Source: Bryobacterales bacterium
GTDB taxonomy: Bacteria > Acidobacteriota > Terriglobia > Bryobacterales > Bryobacteraceae
Direction: 5' to 3'
Length of the DNA stretch: 8,207 nucleotides
Assembly: GCA_003517725.1 (NCBI GenBank)
Contig: DOZZ01000175.1
Coordinates: 9,453 to 17,659, forward strand
Below the pieces are notes generated by a model, which ran no database searches, was not told the origin of the DNA, and saw nothing but the letters and a program-made list of their open reading frames with translations. Shown piece by piece: positions 1-5,198 of this stretch; positions within the stretch are counted from its first letter, which is position 1; every line of letters begins with the position of its first letter. Position numbers and translations under genes: made by a program.

Positions 1-228
1 ACGCCCGAAGCGCAGGAGGGCGGGCCGATCGCGCTGGTGCGGCATGGCGAGCGGATTACTATCGATGCCGAGCGCAATGAACTGTCGGTGGATATCGCGG
101 CGGCGGAGATGAATGCCCGCCGCCAGCAGTGGCGTATGCCGCCTTACAAGGCCACGCGTGGCACGCTCGCCAAGTACATTCGCCTGGTGAAAAATGCCAG
201 TAACGGCTGCGTTACGGACGAAGAATAG
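1..228 (+). CDS. ilvD: Dihydroxy-acid dehydratase, C-terminal end (partial)
   Basis: Only the last 75 residues are in the window; the reading frame is open from base 1 to TAG at 226-228. The visible text ([21 protein letters not shown], then [38 protein letters not shown]) is the characteristic C-terminal domain of IlvD/Edd dehydratases: the GGPIALV strand, the 'ARR..W' segment and the 'RG.LAKY..LV..AS.G..T' tail. IlvD converts dihydroxyacids to 2-keto acids in valine, leucine and isoleucine synthesis, using an Fe-S cluster bound by N-terminal cysteines that lie outside this window. The tail favours IlvD over phosphogluconate dehydratase Edd, though Edd-like sugar-acid dehydratases cannot be wholly excluded from a fragment. 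It converges on rpmE with 16 bases between the two stop codons. Confidence 0.88.
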   Translation, partial: TPEAQEGGPIALVRHGERITIDAERNELSVDIAAAEMNARRQQWRMPPYKATRGTLAKYIRLVKNASNGCVTDEE

Positions 229-235
229 TATTGGC

Positions 236-265
236 AGCTGCTATTTAAGCGGGCTGCAGCTTTTT
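236..265 (+). terminator. Weak hairpin-T-run terminator after ilvD
   Basis: AGCTGC (236-241) is complementary to GCAGCT (256-261) across a 14-base loop, and a run of five T at 261-265 follows. The stem is only 6 bp and the hairpin overlaps the 3' end of the converging rpmE gene. It may end the ilvD transcript, but it is marginal. Confidence 0.3.
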
Positions 266-475
266 GCCGGCGCGCTGCTTGGCGTACTTGCGCTCAAACT
301 TGTCGACCCGGCCTGCCGTGTCGATCAGCTTCTGCTTGCCGGTGAAGAATGGGTGGCAGCTGGAACAAATTTCGACGTGGATATCGGCCTTGTTGGTGGT
401 CCGCGTCGTGAAAATCGAGCCGCACGCGCACTTGACGGTTCGCTCTTCGTATTGGGGATGAATTCCGGGTTTCAT
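245..475 (-). CDS. rpmE: 50S ribosomal protein L31, zinc-binding type
   Basis: A 76-residue protein of normal length for bL31. It starts [11 protein letters not shown], as the family does, and has four zinc-ligand cysteines: C16 and C18 (KCACGS) plus C37 and C40 ([13 protein letters not shown]), followed by the D-T-A-G-R-V-D-K-F motif. This is the 'C+' type A form, which in other bacteria is replaced by a cysteine-free paralogue under zinc starvation; no such paralogue is in the window. bL31 bridges the large-subunit central protuberance and the small-subunit head. There is no good Shine-Dalgarno sequence directly before the ATG (473-475). A possible extended -10 promoter (490-498) would give a leader of only about 8 bases. 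Alternatively the gene is reached by read-through of the terminator at 498-536, which would make the upstream structured RNA its leader. Confidence 0.95.
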   Translation of the reverse strand: MKPGIHPQYEERTVKCACGSIFTTRTTNKADIHVEICSSCHPFFTGKQKLIDTAGRVDKFERKYAKQRAGKKLQPA

Positions 476-489
476 GACGATTTGACTTA

Positions 490-498
490 ACTATAGCA
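490..498 (-). promoter_or_regulatory. Candidate extended -10 promoter of rpmE
   Basis: On the minus strand the bases read TGCTATAGT: a TATAGT -10 hexamer with a TG one base upstream, i.e. an extended -10. It sits inside the T-rich tail of the terminator that closes the upstream RNA unit. No good -35 is found at the right distance. Initiation about 7 bases downstream (near 483) would give an almost leaderless rpmE mRNA, consistent with the missing Shine-Dalgarno sequence. Confidence 0.4.
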
Positions 499-536
499 AA
501 AAAGCAAACCCCGCCGGTTCTCACGAACGGGCGGGG
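498..536 (-). terminator. Intrinsic terminator of the minus-strand RNA unit
   Basis: CCCCGCC (509-515) pairs with GGCGGGG (530-536) and, after one G/G mismatch, GTTC (517-520) pairs with GAAC (525-528) around a TCAC loop. On the minus strand the stem is followed by TTTGCTTTTTTGC, a good U-tract. On the plus strand it is followed only by CACTTTTG, so it may act weakly in that direction too. It lies 22 bases upstream of the rpmE start codon and downstream of the 13-codon ORF, so it either ends a stand-alone small RNA or attenuates rpmE. Confidence 0.82.
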
Positions 537-622
537 CACTTTTGCAGCGTACTCAACGAAGCGCCGGTCCACAGGAACGGGGTCCCGTCACTGAATGGCG
601 GGTACCAGCTACGTCAGGCGAC

Positions 623-664
623 TCAGCAGTCGGCCACCTCGTTGGGTTTACATCCTTCTTTCAT
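623..664 (-). CDS. 13-residue ORF inside the structured RNA (leader or small peptide)
   Basis: ATG at 662-664 to TGA at 623-625 encodes MKEGCKPNEVADC. It follows GGAGGT (676-681) by 11 bases, slightly longer than ideal spacing. The peptide is hydrophilic, has two cysteines (C5, C13), and has no membrane segment. The stop codon lies within the GACT-GCTG-AGTC hairpin, so a terminating ribosome would open that stem. A start-stop ATGTAA in another frame (648-653) overlaps it behind GAAGG. There is no run of identical residues of the sort used in amino-acid attenuators. Evidence for translation is the strong ribosome-binding site alone; the SD may have another purpose. Confidence 0.45.
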   Translation of the reverse strand: MKEGCKPNEVADC

Positions 665-668
665 TAGA

Positions 669-686
669 CTGGACCACCTCCTTCTT
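669..686 (-). promoter_or_regulatory. Extended Shine-Dalgarno sequence complementary to the 16S rRNA tail
   Basis: On the minus strand this reads AGAAGGAGGTGGTCCAG (669-685). The complement of the conserved 16S 3' end is AGAAAGGAGGTGATCCAG, so the match differs by one missing A and one G for A, which still pairs as G-U. Ordinary ribosome-binding sites match 4-7 bases. The pairing would reach back past the anti-Shine-Dalgarno into the 16S bases next to helix 45. A shorter echo, GAGGTGG-CC, is found at 632-639. Confidence 0.7.
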
Positions 687-699
687 CAGTGATGTCTCC

Positions 700-748
700 A
701 CATTACGCCCGCTCTTTTCCGGTGTCAACGGCCTTTTTAGACAATTTT
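700..748 (-). promoter_or_regulatory. Strong sigma-70 promoter with A/T-rich upstream element
   Basis: On the minus strand a perfect -35 TTGACA (723-728) is followed after exactly 17 bases by TAATGT (700-705; 4 of 6 to TATAAT). Immediately upstream (731-748) the minus strand reads AAAATTGTCTAAAAAGG, resembling an UP element. Transcription would start near 693-695. This is the best promoter in the window and points into the structured RNA, suggesting high expression. Confidence 0.75.
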
Positions 749-808
749 GCGGAGTCTTACACTTCCAGTAGGCATGCATCACACCTTACCCCTATATGTA
801 GAACGACA

Positions 809-818
809 GTTGTACAAC
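809..818. promoter_or_regulatory. Perfect 10-bp palindrome upstream of the MFS gene
   Basis: GTTGTACAAC is a perfect inverted repeat, 14 bases before the MFS start at 832. It could be an operator half-site pair. A short palindrome can arise by chance and no repeat of it was noticed elsewhere in the window. The rest of 729-831 shows no gene and no convincing plus-strand promoter. Confidence 0.2.
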
Positions 819-831
819 ATGACGTTAGATA

Positions 832-2013
832 ATGCTTCTGGTGCCAAGCATCCTCCTGAGCCGCCGCTCGAATCGTAAGATGTTCGCCGGGTGCCTGGTG
901 TCCGGATTTCTCTTCGGGCTGCTCGGCTCGCTGCTGCCCGTCTGGGGCTTCCACATTAGCGGGGATTACCGGACGGCCGGCACGTACTTCCTGGTCCTGA
1001 TCGCGGGCATGCTGCTGTCGGCTTTCCTGGTACGCAAGTTTTGGCCGGTGCATGAGGCTGCCACGGTGCTGAACGCCGGGTGCCTGCTGGCGTCGGGCGC
1101 CCTGACCTGCCTGGCTCTGGTGCCAGCGAATGTGCCCTTGGCGCGCCACGTCAGCCTGTTCTGCATCGGCCTGGCCGCAGGGTTGGTGAACACTGCGTTA
1201 TTCGAGGCGCTGCAGCCGGCTTACGAGAAAAACGCCGCACAAGCTTTGAACGTGGCGGGCATTTACTTCGGCATCGGCTGCCTGCTCTCGGCGGCGCTGG
1301 TGGCGGGCTCGTTCTATCTGTATTCCATGACCTTCATCCTGCTGGCGCTGGCGCTGGTGCCGCTGGTTTACGCGGCGCTCTACTGGCGCACCGCGTTTGA
1401 GGGACACGCTGCCGCGGAACAGCGTCCCGTGGCGCAGGCGCTGCGCGATTCGCTCAACCTGGGGGCGGTGGTGTTCGCGCTGTTGCTGTTTTTCCAGTTC
1501 GCCAACGAATGGTCGGTGGCGGGCTGGCTGCCGCTCTATTTGATCGACCGGCTGGGGATCAGCCCGGCGGCGTCGCTGTGGTTGCTCTGCTACTACTGGC
1601 TGGCGCTGACGGTGGGCCGCGTGGCGGTGTTCTCGCTGTTGCCGCGCGTGCGCCCGTCGCGAGTCTTGTTTCTGAGCGCGGCCGCGGCGCTGTTCGGGTG
1701 CTTCATCCTGGTCATGACAAACAACCTGTTTGGCGCGGTCATGGGCATTCTGTTCCTGGGCGGCGGCATGGCGTCGATCTATCCGCTGGTGGCGGCGCGC
1801 ATCGGCGGGCGCTTCGCGTATTATCACCCCGGTTTTTTCAACGGCATCTTCTCGATCGGCCTGGCCGGCGGCATGCTGGCCCCGGCTGTGCTGGGCGCGG
1901 CGGCCGCGGTCTACGGGCTGGGCGCCGTGATGGCGCTGCCGGCGGCCGGCACCTGCATGGTGGTGGTGCTGCTGCTGACGCTGTGGCTGGAAACGAGGAT
2001 CACGGGACGATGA
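832..2013 (+). CDS. MFS transporter, FucP-like sugar/solute permease
   Basis: A 393-residue, very hydrophobic protein consistent with 12 transmembrane helices, in two six-helix halves separated by a hydrophilic loop around residues 185-208 (WRTAFEGHAAAEQRPV). The second half has FucP/GGP-family flavour: FANEWSVAGWLPLYL (223-237), GR at 262-263 after a helix, and GGGMASIYPLVAARIG (310-325). These proteins are inner-membrane, usually proton-driven symporters; the substrate cannot be read from sequence. The start at 832 is the furthest possible, because an in-frame TAG lies at 826-828, and has no Shine-Dalgarno sequence. The next ATG (880, residue 17) would begin right at helix 1 and is an alternative. 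The stop overlaps the next start (ATGA, 2010-2013), so it is probably co-translated with the PBP4 gene, hinting at a cell-wall or envelope-linked substrate. Confidence 0.85.
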   Translation: MLLVPSILLSRRSNRKMFAGCLVSGFLFGLLGSLLPVWGFHISGDYRTAGTYFLVLIAGMLLSAFLVRKFWPVHEAATVLNAGCLLASGALTCLALVPANVPLARHVSLFCIGLAAGLVNTALFEALQPAYEKNAAQALNVAGIYFGIGCLLSAALVAGSFYLYSMTFILLALALVPLVYAALYWRTAFEGHAAAEQRPVAQALRDSLNLGAVVFALLLFFQFANEWSVAGWLPLYLIDRLGISPAASLWLLCYYWLALTVGRVAVFSLLPRVRPSRVLFLSAAAALFGCFILVMTNNLFGAVMGILFLGGGMASIYPLVAARIGGRFAYYHPGFFNGIFSIGLAGGMLAPAVLGAAAAVYGLGAVMALPAAGTCMVVVLLLTLWLETRITGR

Positions 2014-3419
2014 GGCTGCTGGCGTGGTTGCTGCTGTGCTCGATGCCGCTGGTGGGCGCCCCGCGCTGGCAAAAGCGAGTGCAGGCGCTCATGAATTCCC
2101 CCGCCGCGCGGCTGGCCACCTGGGGCATCGAAGTGGTCGACACCGCGTCCGGCAAGCCGCTTTACCAGTGGAACTCGCATAAGCTGCTGACACCCGCTTC
2201 AAACGTCAAGCTGCTGACCACCGCGCTGGCGCTCACCCGTCTAGGTCCGTCGTATCGCTTCACGACTACGGTGGTGCGCGAAGGTGACGACCTGGTGCTG
2301 GAAGGCCGCGGCGACGCCAATCTTTCGGGCCGGCCCATTCCGTATGATCCGCACGGCACGCCCGGCGACCCGCTCATCGTGATCGACGACCTGGCCGCGC
2401 AGATCGCGGCGGCCGGCGTCAAACAGGTGACCGGCAACATCGTGGGAGACGATCGCGCCTTCGACTACGAGCCAACGCCCGATGGCTGGAGCTACGAAGA
2501 TGCGCTCGATGACGATGGCCCGCCGGTTAGCGCGCTGTGCGTCAACGACAACGTGATCCACCTGTTGCTGACAGACGTGGGCGGCGTGCCGAAAGTTGAA
2601 TTGTTTCCCGCGCTGCCCGTGTTCGAACTGGATAACCGGCTGCAGCCGGCCGGCCCCAAACAGGTGTTCTGGACGCGCGATCAGGGCACCTATCGTTTGC
2701 TGATCACGGGATCGCTGCCGCCCGGCGCCGCCGAAGACATCCGCATTGCCGTGGGCGATCCGGCGCGCTTTGCCGCCCTGGCGCTGCGCGAATCGCTGCT
2801 GCGCCACGGAGTGGAGGTGCGCGGCGCGGCCGAGGCCCGGCACGTCTACCCGGGCGAACATTATGCGCCGCGGCCTGCAACGCCCTTGGCCACGCATCAA
2901 TCGCCGCCGTTGTTCGAAGACCTGCGCGTGACCGACAAGGTCAGCCAGAATCTGCATGCGGAACTGCTGTTGCGGACGGTCGCGCGGGAAACAGCCGGCC
3001 ATGGCTCGCTGGCCGCTGGCCTCGACGCCCTGCACGCTTTTCTGGGAGGTCTGGGCATTCCGGCCGAGGAGTACGATCTGCACGATGGTTCCGGCCTGTC
3101 GCGCCAGGATCTGGTGACGCCGGATGCGCTGATCACGCTGCTGCAGGCCATGCGGAAGTCGCCGCAAGCCGGCGCCTGGCGTTCGCTCCTGCCGGTTTCC
3201 GGCGTGGACGGTTCATTGCGCGAGCGCCTGGGCCAGGCTTCGGAAGGCAAGGTGATGGCCAAGACCGGATCTTTGATGCACGTGGCGGCGCTGTCGGGAT
3301 ACGCGCGAACCAGGGCCGGCCGGGAACTGACATTCTCGATCATCGTGAACCACTACCACGGGCCATCGGCCGAGGTCCGGTCCGTAATCGACCAGATGCT
3401 GCGCGCCATAGTCGAGTAG
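2010..3419 (+). CDS. dacB: D-alanyl-D-alanine carboxypeptidase/endopeptidase, PBP4 (peptidase S13) family
   Basis: A 469-residue protein, a normal length for DacB/PBP4. The start is set at 2010, where ATGA overlaps the transporter stop and gives a signal peptide (MRLLAWLLLCSMPLVGA, likely cut near residue 17); the frame stays open far upstream but only as a high-GC artefact. All three penicillin-binding motifs are present: S64-N-V-K67 (SxxK, nucleophile S64), S312-Q-N314 (SxN) and K418-T-G420 (KTG). The DGSGLSR segment (359-365) is typical of the family. The roughly 230 residues between SxxK and SxN match the inserted domains seen in class C PBP4. It acts in the periplasm, removing terminal D-Ala and/or cutting D-Ala-mDAP crosslinks. 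All key residues are intact, so it is expected to be active. Confidence 0.93.
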   Translation: MRLLAWLLLCSMPLVGAPRWQKRVQALMNSPAARLATWGIEVVDTASGKPLYQWNSHKLLTPASNVKLLTTALALTRLGPSYRFTTTVVREGDDLVLEGRGDANLSGRPIPYDPHGTPGDPLIVIDDLAAQIAAAGVKQVTGNIVGDDRAFDYEPTPDGWSYEDALDDDGPPVSALCVNDNVIHLLLTDVGGVPKVELFPALPVFELDNRLQPAGPKQVFWTRDQGTYRLLITGSLPPGAAEDIRIAVGDPARFAALALRESLLRHGVEVRGAAEARHVYPGEHYAPRPATPLATHQSPPLFEDLRVTDKVSQNLHAELLLRTVARETAGHGSLAAGLDALHAFLGGLGIPAEEYDLHDGSGLSRQDLVTPDALITLLQAMRKSPQAGAWRSLLPVSGVDGSLRERLGQASEGKVMAKTGSLMHVAALSGYARTRAGRELTFSIIVNHYHGPSAEVRSVIDQMLRAIVE

Positions 3420-3446
3420 TTCGGCTAGAATCTCAACAGAGATCCC

Positions 3447-3668
3447 ATGCCTATTTTTGAATACCAATGCAACTCGTGCGGCGAGAAGTTTGAGAAGCTG
3501 GTGCGCCGTGTGGAGGATGCCGCCGAGGCCGGGTGCCCGTCGTGCGGCGAACATCATTTGGAACAGCAGTATTCCACCTTCGCCGCCGGATCGAGCGCCG
3601 GCAAGGCGGAAGCGCCCTCCTGCGCCGGCGGCATGTGCGGCACGCCTGGCATGTGCGGGCGGAATTAA
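3447..3668 (+). CDS. FmdB-family zinc-ribbon protein
   Basis: 73 residues starting MPIFEYQCNSCGEKFEKLV, the signature of the FmdB/CxxC_CxxC_SSSS regulatory-protein family. The zinc ribbon is formed by C8-x2-C11 and C30-x2-C33. The tail (residues 51-73) adds three cysteines (C59, C64, C70) in a Gly/Met-rich string, SCAGGMCGTPGMCGRN; Cys/Gly-rich tails are common in this family and could bind metal. The family is named after a gene next to an amide-hydrolase locus, but its molecular function is not settled. The gene begins 27 bases after dacB; TAGAAT at 3426-3431 could be a -10, though no -35 is seen. The Shine-Dalgarno sequence is weak (AGAGA). Its TAA directly abuts the malate synthase GTG. 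Confidence 0.9.
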   Translation: MPIFEYQCNSCGEKFEKLVRRVEDAAEAGCPSCGEHHLEQQYSTFAAGSSAGKAEAPSCAGGMCGTPGMCGRN

Positions 3669-5189
3669 GTGACTGCCGCCGAGCGTATACTGACGCCTGC
3701 CGCACGCGCGTTTCTGGAGGCACTGCACCGCCAGTTTGAGCCTGCCCGTCAGGACTTACTGGCGCGGCGCGTGGTTGGCCAGAAAGCGCTGGATGCCGGC
3801 CAGCTGCCGGATTTTCTGCCGGAAACTGCCTCCGTGCGCGAATCCGACTGGACCGTGGCGCCGATACCGCCGGATCTGCGCGACCGCCGCGTCGAGATCA
3901 CCGGGCCGGTGGACCGCAAGATGATCATAAACGCGATGAACTCCGGCGCCAGCATGTTCATGGCGGACCTGGAAGACGCCAACTCGCCCACCTGGTCGAA
4001 TGTGCTGGAAGGTCAGGTCAACCTGGCCGATGCCGTGCGCCGCCAGATCAGCTTCACCGGGCCCGAAGGCAAACAGTACAGCCTGAATCAGCAGACGGCC
4101 GTGCTACTGGTGCGGCCCCGCGGTTGGCACCTGGTGGAGAAACATTTTCAGGTGGATGGCGAAGTCATTTCGGGCTCGCTGTTCGATTTCGGGCTCTACC
4201 TGTTTCATAACGGCCGCGAGCTTCTGCAGCGCGGCAGCGGCCCGTACTTCTATCTGCCGAAGCTTGAAGACCATCTTGAAGCCCGGCTCTGGAACGAAGT
4301 GTTTCTGTTCGCGCAGGATTATCTGGAACTGCCGCACGGCTCCATCCGCGCCACCGTGCTGATCGAAACTATCATGGCGTCGTTCGAGATGCACGAAATT
4401 CTGTTCGAGCTGCGCCAGCATTCGGCCGGGTTGAACTGCGGCCGATGGGATTACATTTTCAGCTTCATTAAGAAGCTGCGCAATCACGCGGACCGCATGC
4501 TGCCGGATCGCGCGCAAGTCACGATGGACCGCGCGTTCCTGAAAGCGTATGTCGACCTGCTGATCCAGACCTGCCATCGGCGCGGCATTCACGCCATGGG
4601 CGGCATGGCGGCGCAGATCCCGATTAAGAACGATCCCGAGGCGAACCGGCAGGCGCTTGAAAAAGTGCGGCTCGATAAGTTGCGCGAAGTGCGCGCCGGC
4701 CATGACGGCACATGGGTGGCGCATCCCGCGCTGGTGGCCGTCGCCAAAGAAGTCTTCGACGAACACATGCCGCAGCCGAACCAGCTGGACGTGGCGCGCG
4801 AGGACGTGCGCATCACGCGTGACGACATGCTGCGGGTGCACGAGGGGCAAATCACGCGCCAGGGCCTGCGCACCAACATCGACGTCGGCATACAGTATCT
4901 GGAAGCCTGGCTGCGCGGCAGCGGCGCGGTGCCGATTTACAACCTGATGGAGGACGCCGCCACGGCCGAGATCTGCCGCGCCCAGGTGTGGCAGTGGTCG
5001 CACTACCAGGCAGCCATGCAGGACGGTACGCGCGTAACACCGGAGCTGGTGCGGTCGATGATCGACGAGGAAATGAGCGGCAAGCGCGGCACCGGCCGCT
5101 TTGACCTGGCGGCGGAATTATTCGCGCGGCTGGTGACCGGCCGGAAATTTCCGGAATTTTTGACGCTCGACGCGTACGAATACCTGTAA
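3669..5189 (+). CDS. aceB: Malate synthase A
   Basis: Condenses glyoxylate and acetyl-CoA to malate in the glyoxylate shunt; cytoplasmic. 506 residues, slightly shorter than the usual 530 or so of isoform A. The malate synthase signature is present as [16 protein letters not shown] (249-264). Other conserved blocks are [15 protein letters not shown] (90-104), [10 protein letters not shown] (146-155, with the catalytic arginine), the metal-site region [12 protein letters not shown] (233-244), GGMAAQIP (311-318) and [10 protein letters not shown] (425-434) with the probable catalytic base D429. The start is GTG at 3669, directly after the FmdB stop (zero spacing), with GGCGGA just upstream inside the fmdB gene, so translational coupling is likely. 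No isocitrate lyase, its usual partner, is in the window. Confidence 0.96.
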   Translation: MTAAERILTPAARAFLEALHRQFEPARQDLLARRVVGQKALDAGQLPDFLPETASVRESDWTVAPIPPDLRDRRVEITGPVDRKMIINAMNSGASMFMADLEDANSPTWSNVLEGQVNLADAVRRQISFTGPEGKQYSLNQQTAVLLVRPRGWHLVEKHFQVDGEVISGSLFDFGLYLFHNGRELLQRGSGPYFYLPKLEDHLEARLWNEVFLFAQDYLELPHGSIRATVLIETIMASFEMHEILFELRQHSAGLNCGRWDYIFSFIKKLRNHADRMLPDRAQVTMDRAFLKAYVDLLIQTCHRRGIHAMGGMAAQIPIKNDPEANRQALEKVRLDKLREVRAGHDGTWVAHPALVAVAKEVFDEHMPQPNQLDVAREDVRITRDDMLRVHEGQITRQGLRTNIDVGIQYLEAWLRGSGAVPIYNLMEDAATAEICRAQVWQWSHYQAAMQDGTRVTPELVRSMIDEEMSGKRGTGRFDLAAELFARLVTGRKFPEFLTLDAYEYL

Positions 5190-5198
5190 GGTGACGCA

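Larger units (their letters stand above)
498..693 (-). ncRNA. Structured small RNA or rpmE leader, about 195 nt, unrecognised family
   Basis: The predicted transcript runs from about 693 (7 bases after the -10) to the U-tract near 498. In order it holds: 5' TCACTGAA (685-692); an extended Shine-Dalgarno sequence (669-686); a 13-codon ORF (623-664); hairpin GACT-GCTG-AGTC (620-631), extendable by GGC/GCC with one bulged C and enclosing the ORF stop; hairpin GGT(A)CCCG / CGGGACC (581-606) with an 11-base loop containing TTCAGTGA, complementary to the transcript's 5' end; hairpin CCGTTCC-TGT-GGACCGG (564-580, one mismatch); and the terminator. Promoter, dense structure and terminator together support a real RNA. 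I do not recognise the family: it does not look like 6S, tmRNA, SRP RNA or a common riboswitch. Role unknown; possibilities are a dual-function sRNA, a 30S-binding RNA, or an attenuator for rpmE. Confidence 0.68.

Noticed and set aside
623..664. TGA codons after the 13-codon ORF read as selenocysteine, giving a longer protein
   Set aside because: Two TGAs occur within four codons, the continuation shows no selenoprotein motif, and the hairpins do not resemble a bacterial SECIS element placed right after the TGA.
661..690. Plus-strand string ctggaccacctccttct resembling the 3' end of a 16S rRNA gene
   Set aside because: The preceding helix 45 sequence of 16S is absent and no rRNA body precedes it. 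The minus-strand reading as an extended Shine-Dalgarno sequence behind a promoter explains it better.
736..763. Possible plus-strand promoter TTTAGA-16-TACACT for the MFS gene
   Set aside because: Both hexamers match only 4 of 6 and it overlaps the A/T-rich upstream element of the much better minus-strand promoter; not enough to call.
1509..2009. Long upstream extension of the dacB reading frame overlapping the MFS gene
   Set aside because: This stretch is the MFS gene read in another frame: a low-complexity Gly/Ala/Arg translation typical of GC-rich DNA. The signal peptide begins at 2010, where the ATGA overlap also lies.
2241..3167. 308-codon ORF antisense to dacB
   Set aside because: Arg/His/Gln-rich shadow of a high-GC coding strand; no domain recognisable, and the plus-strand gene has all catalytic motifs.
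4104..5003. 299-codon ORF antisense to malate synthase
   Set aside because: Same shadow effect; composition biased to His/Arg/Gln and no motif.
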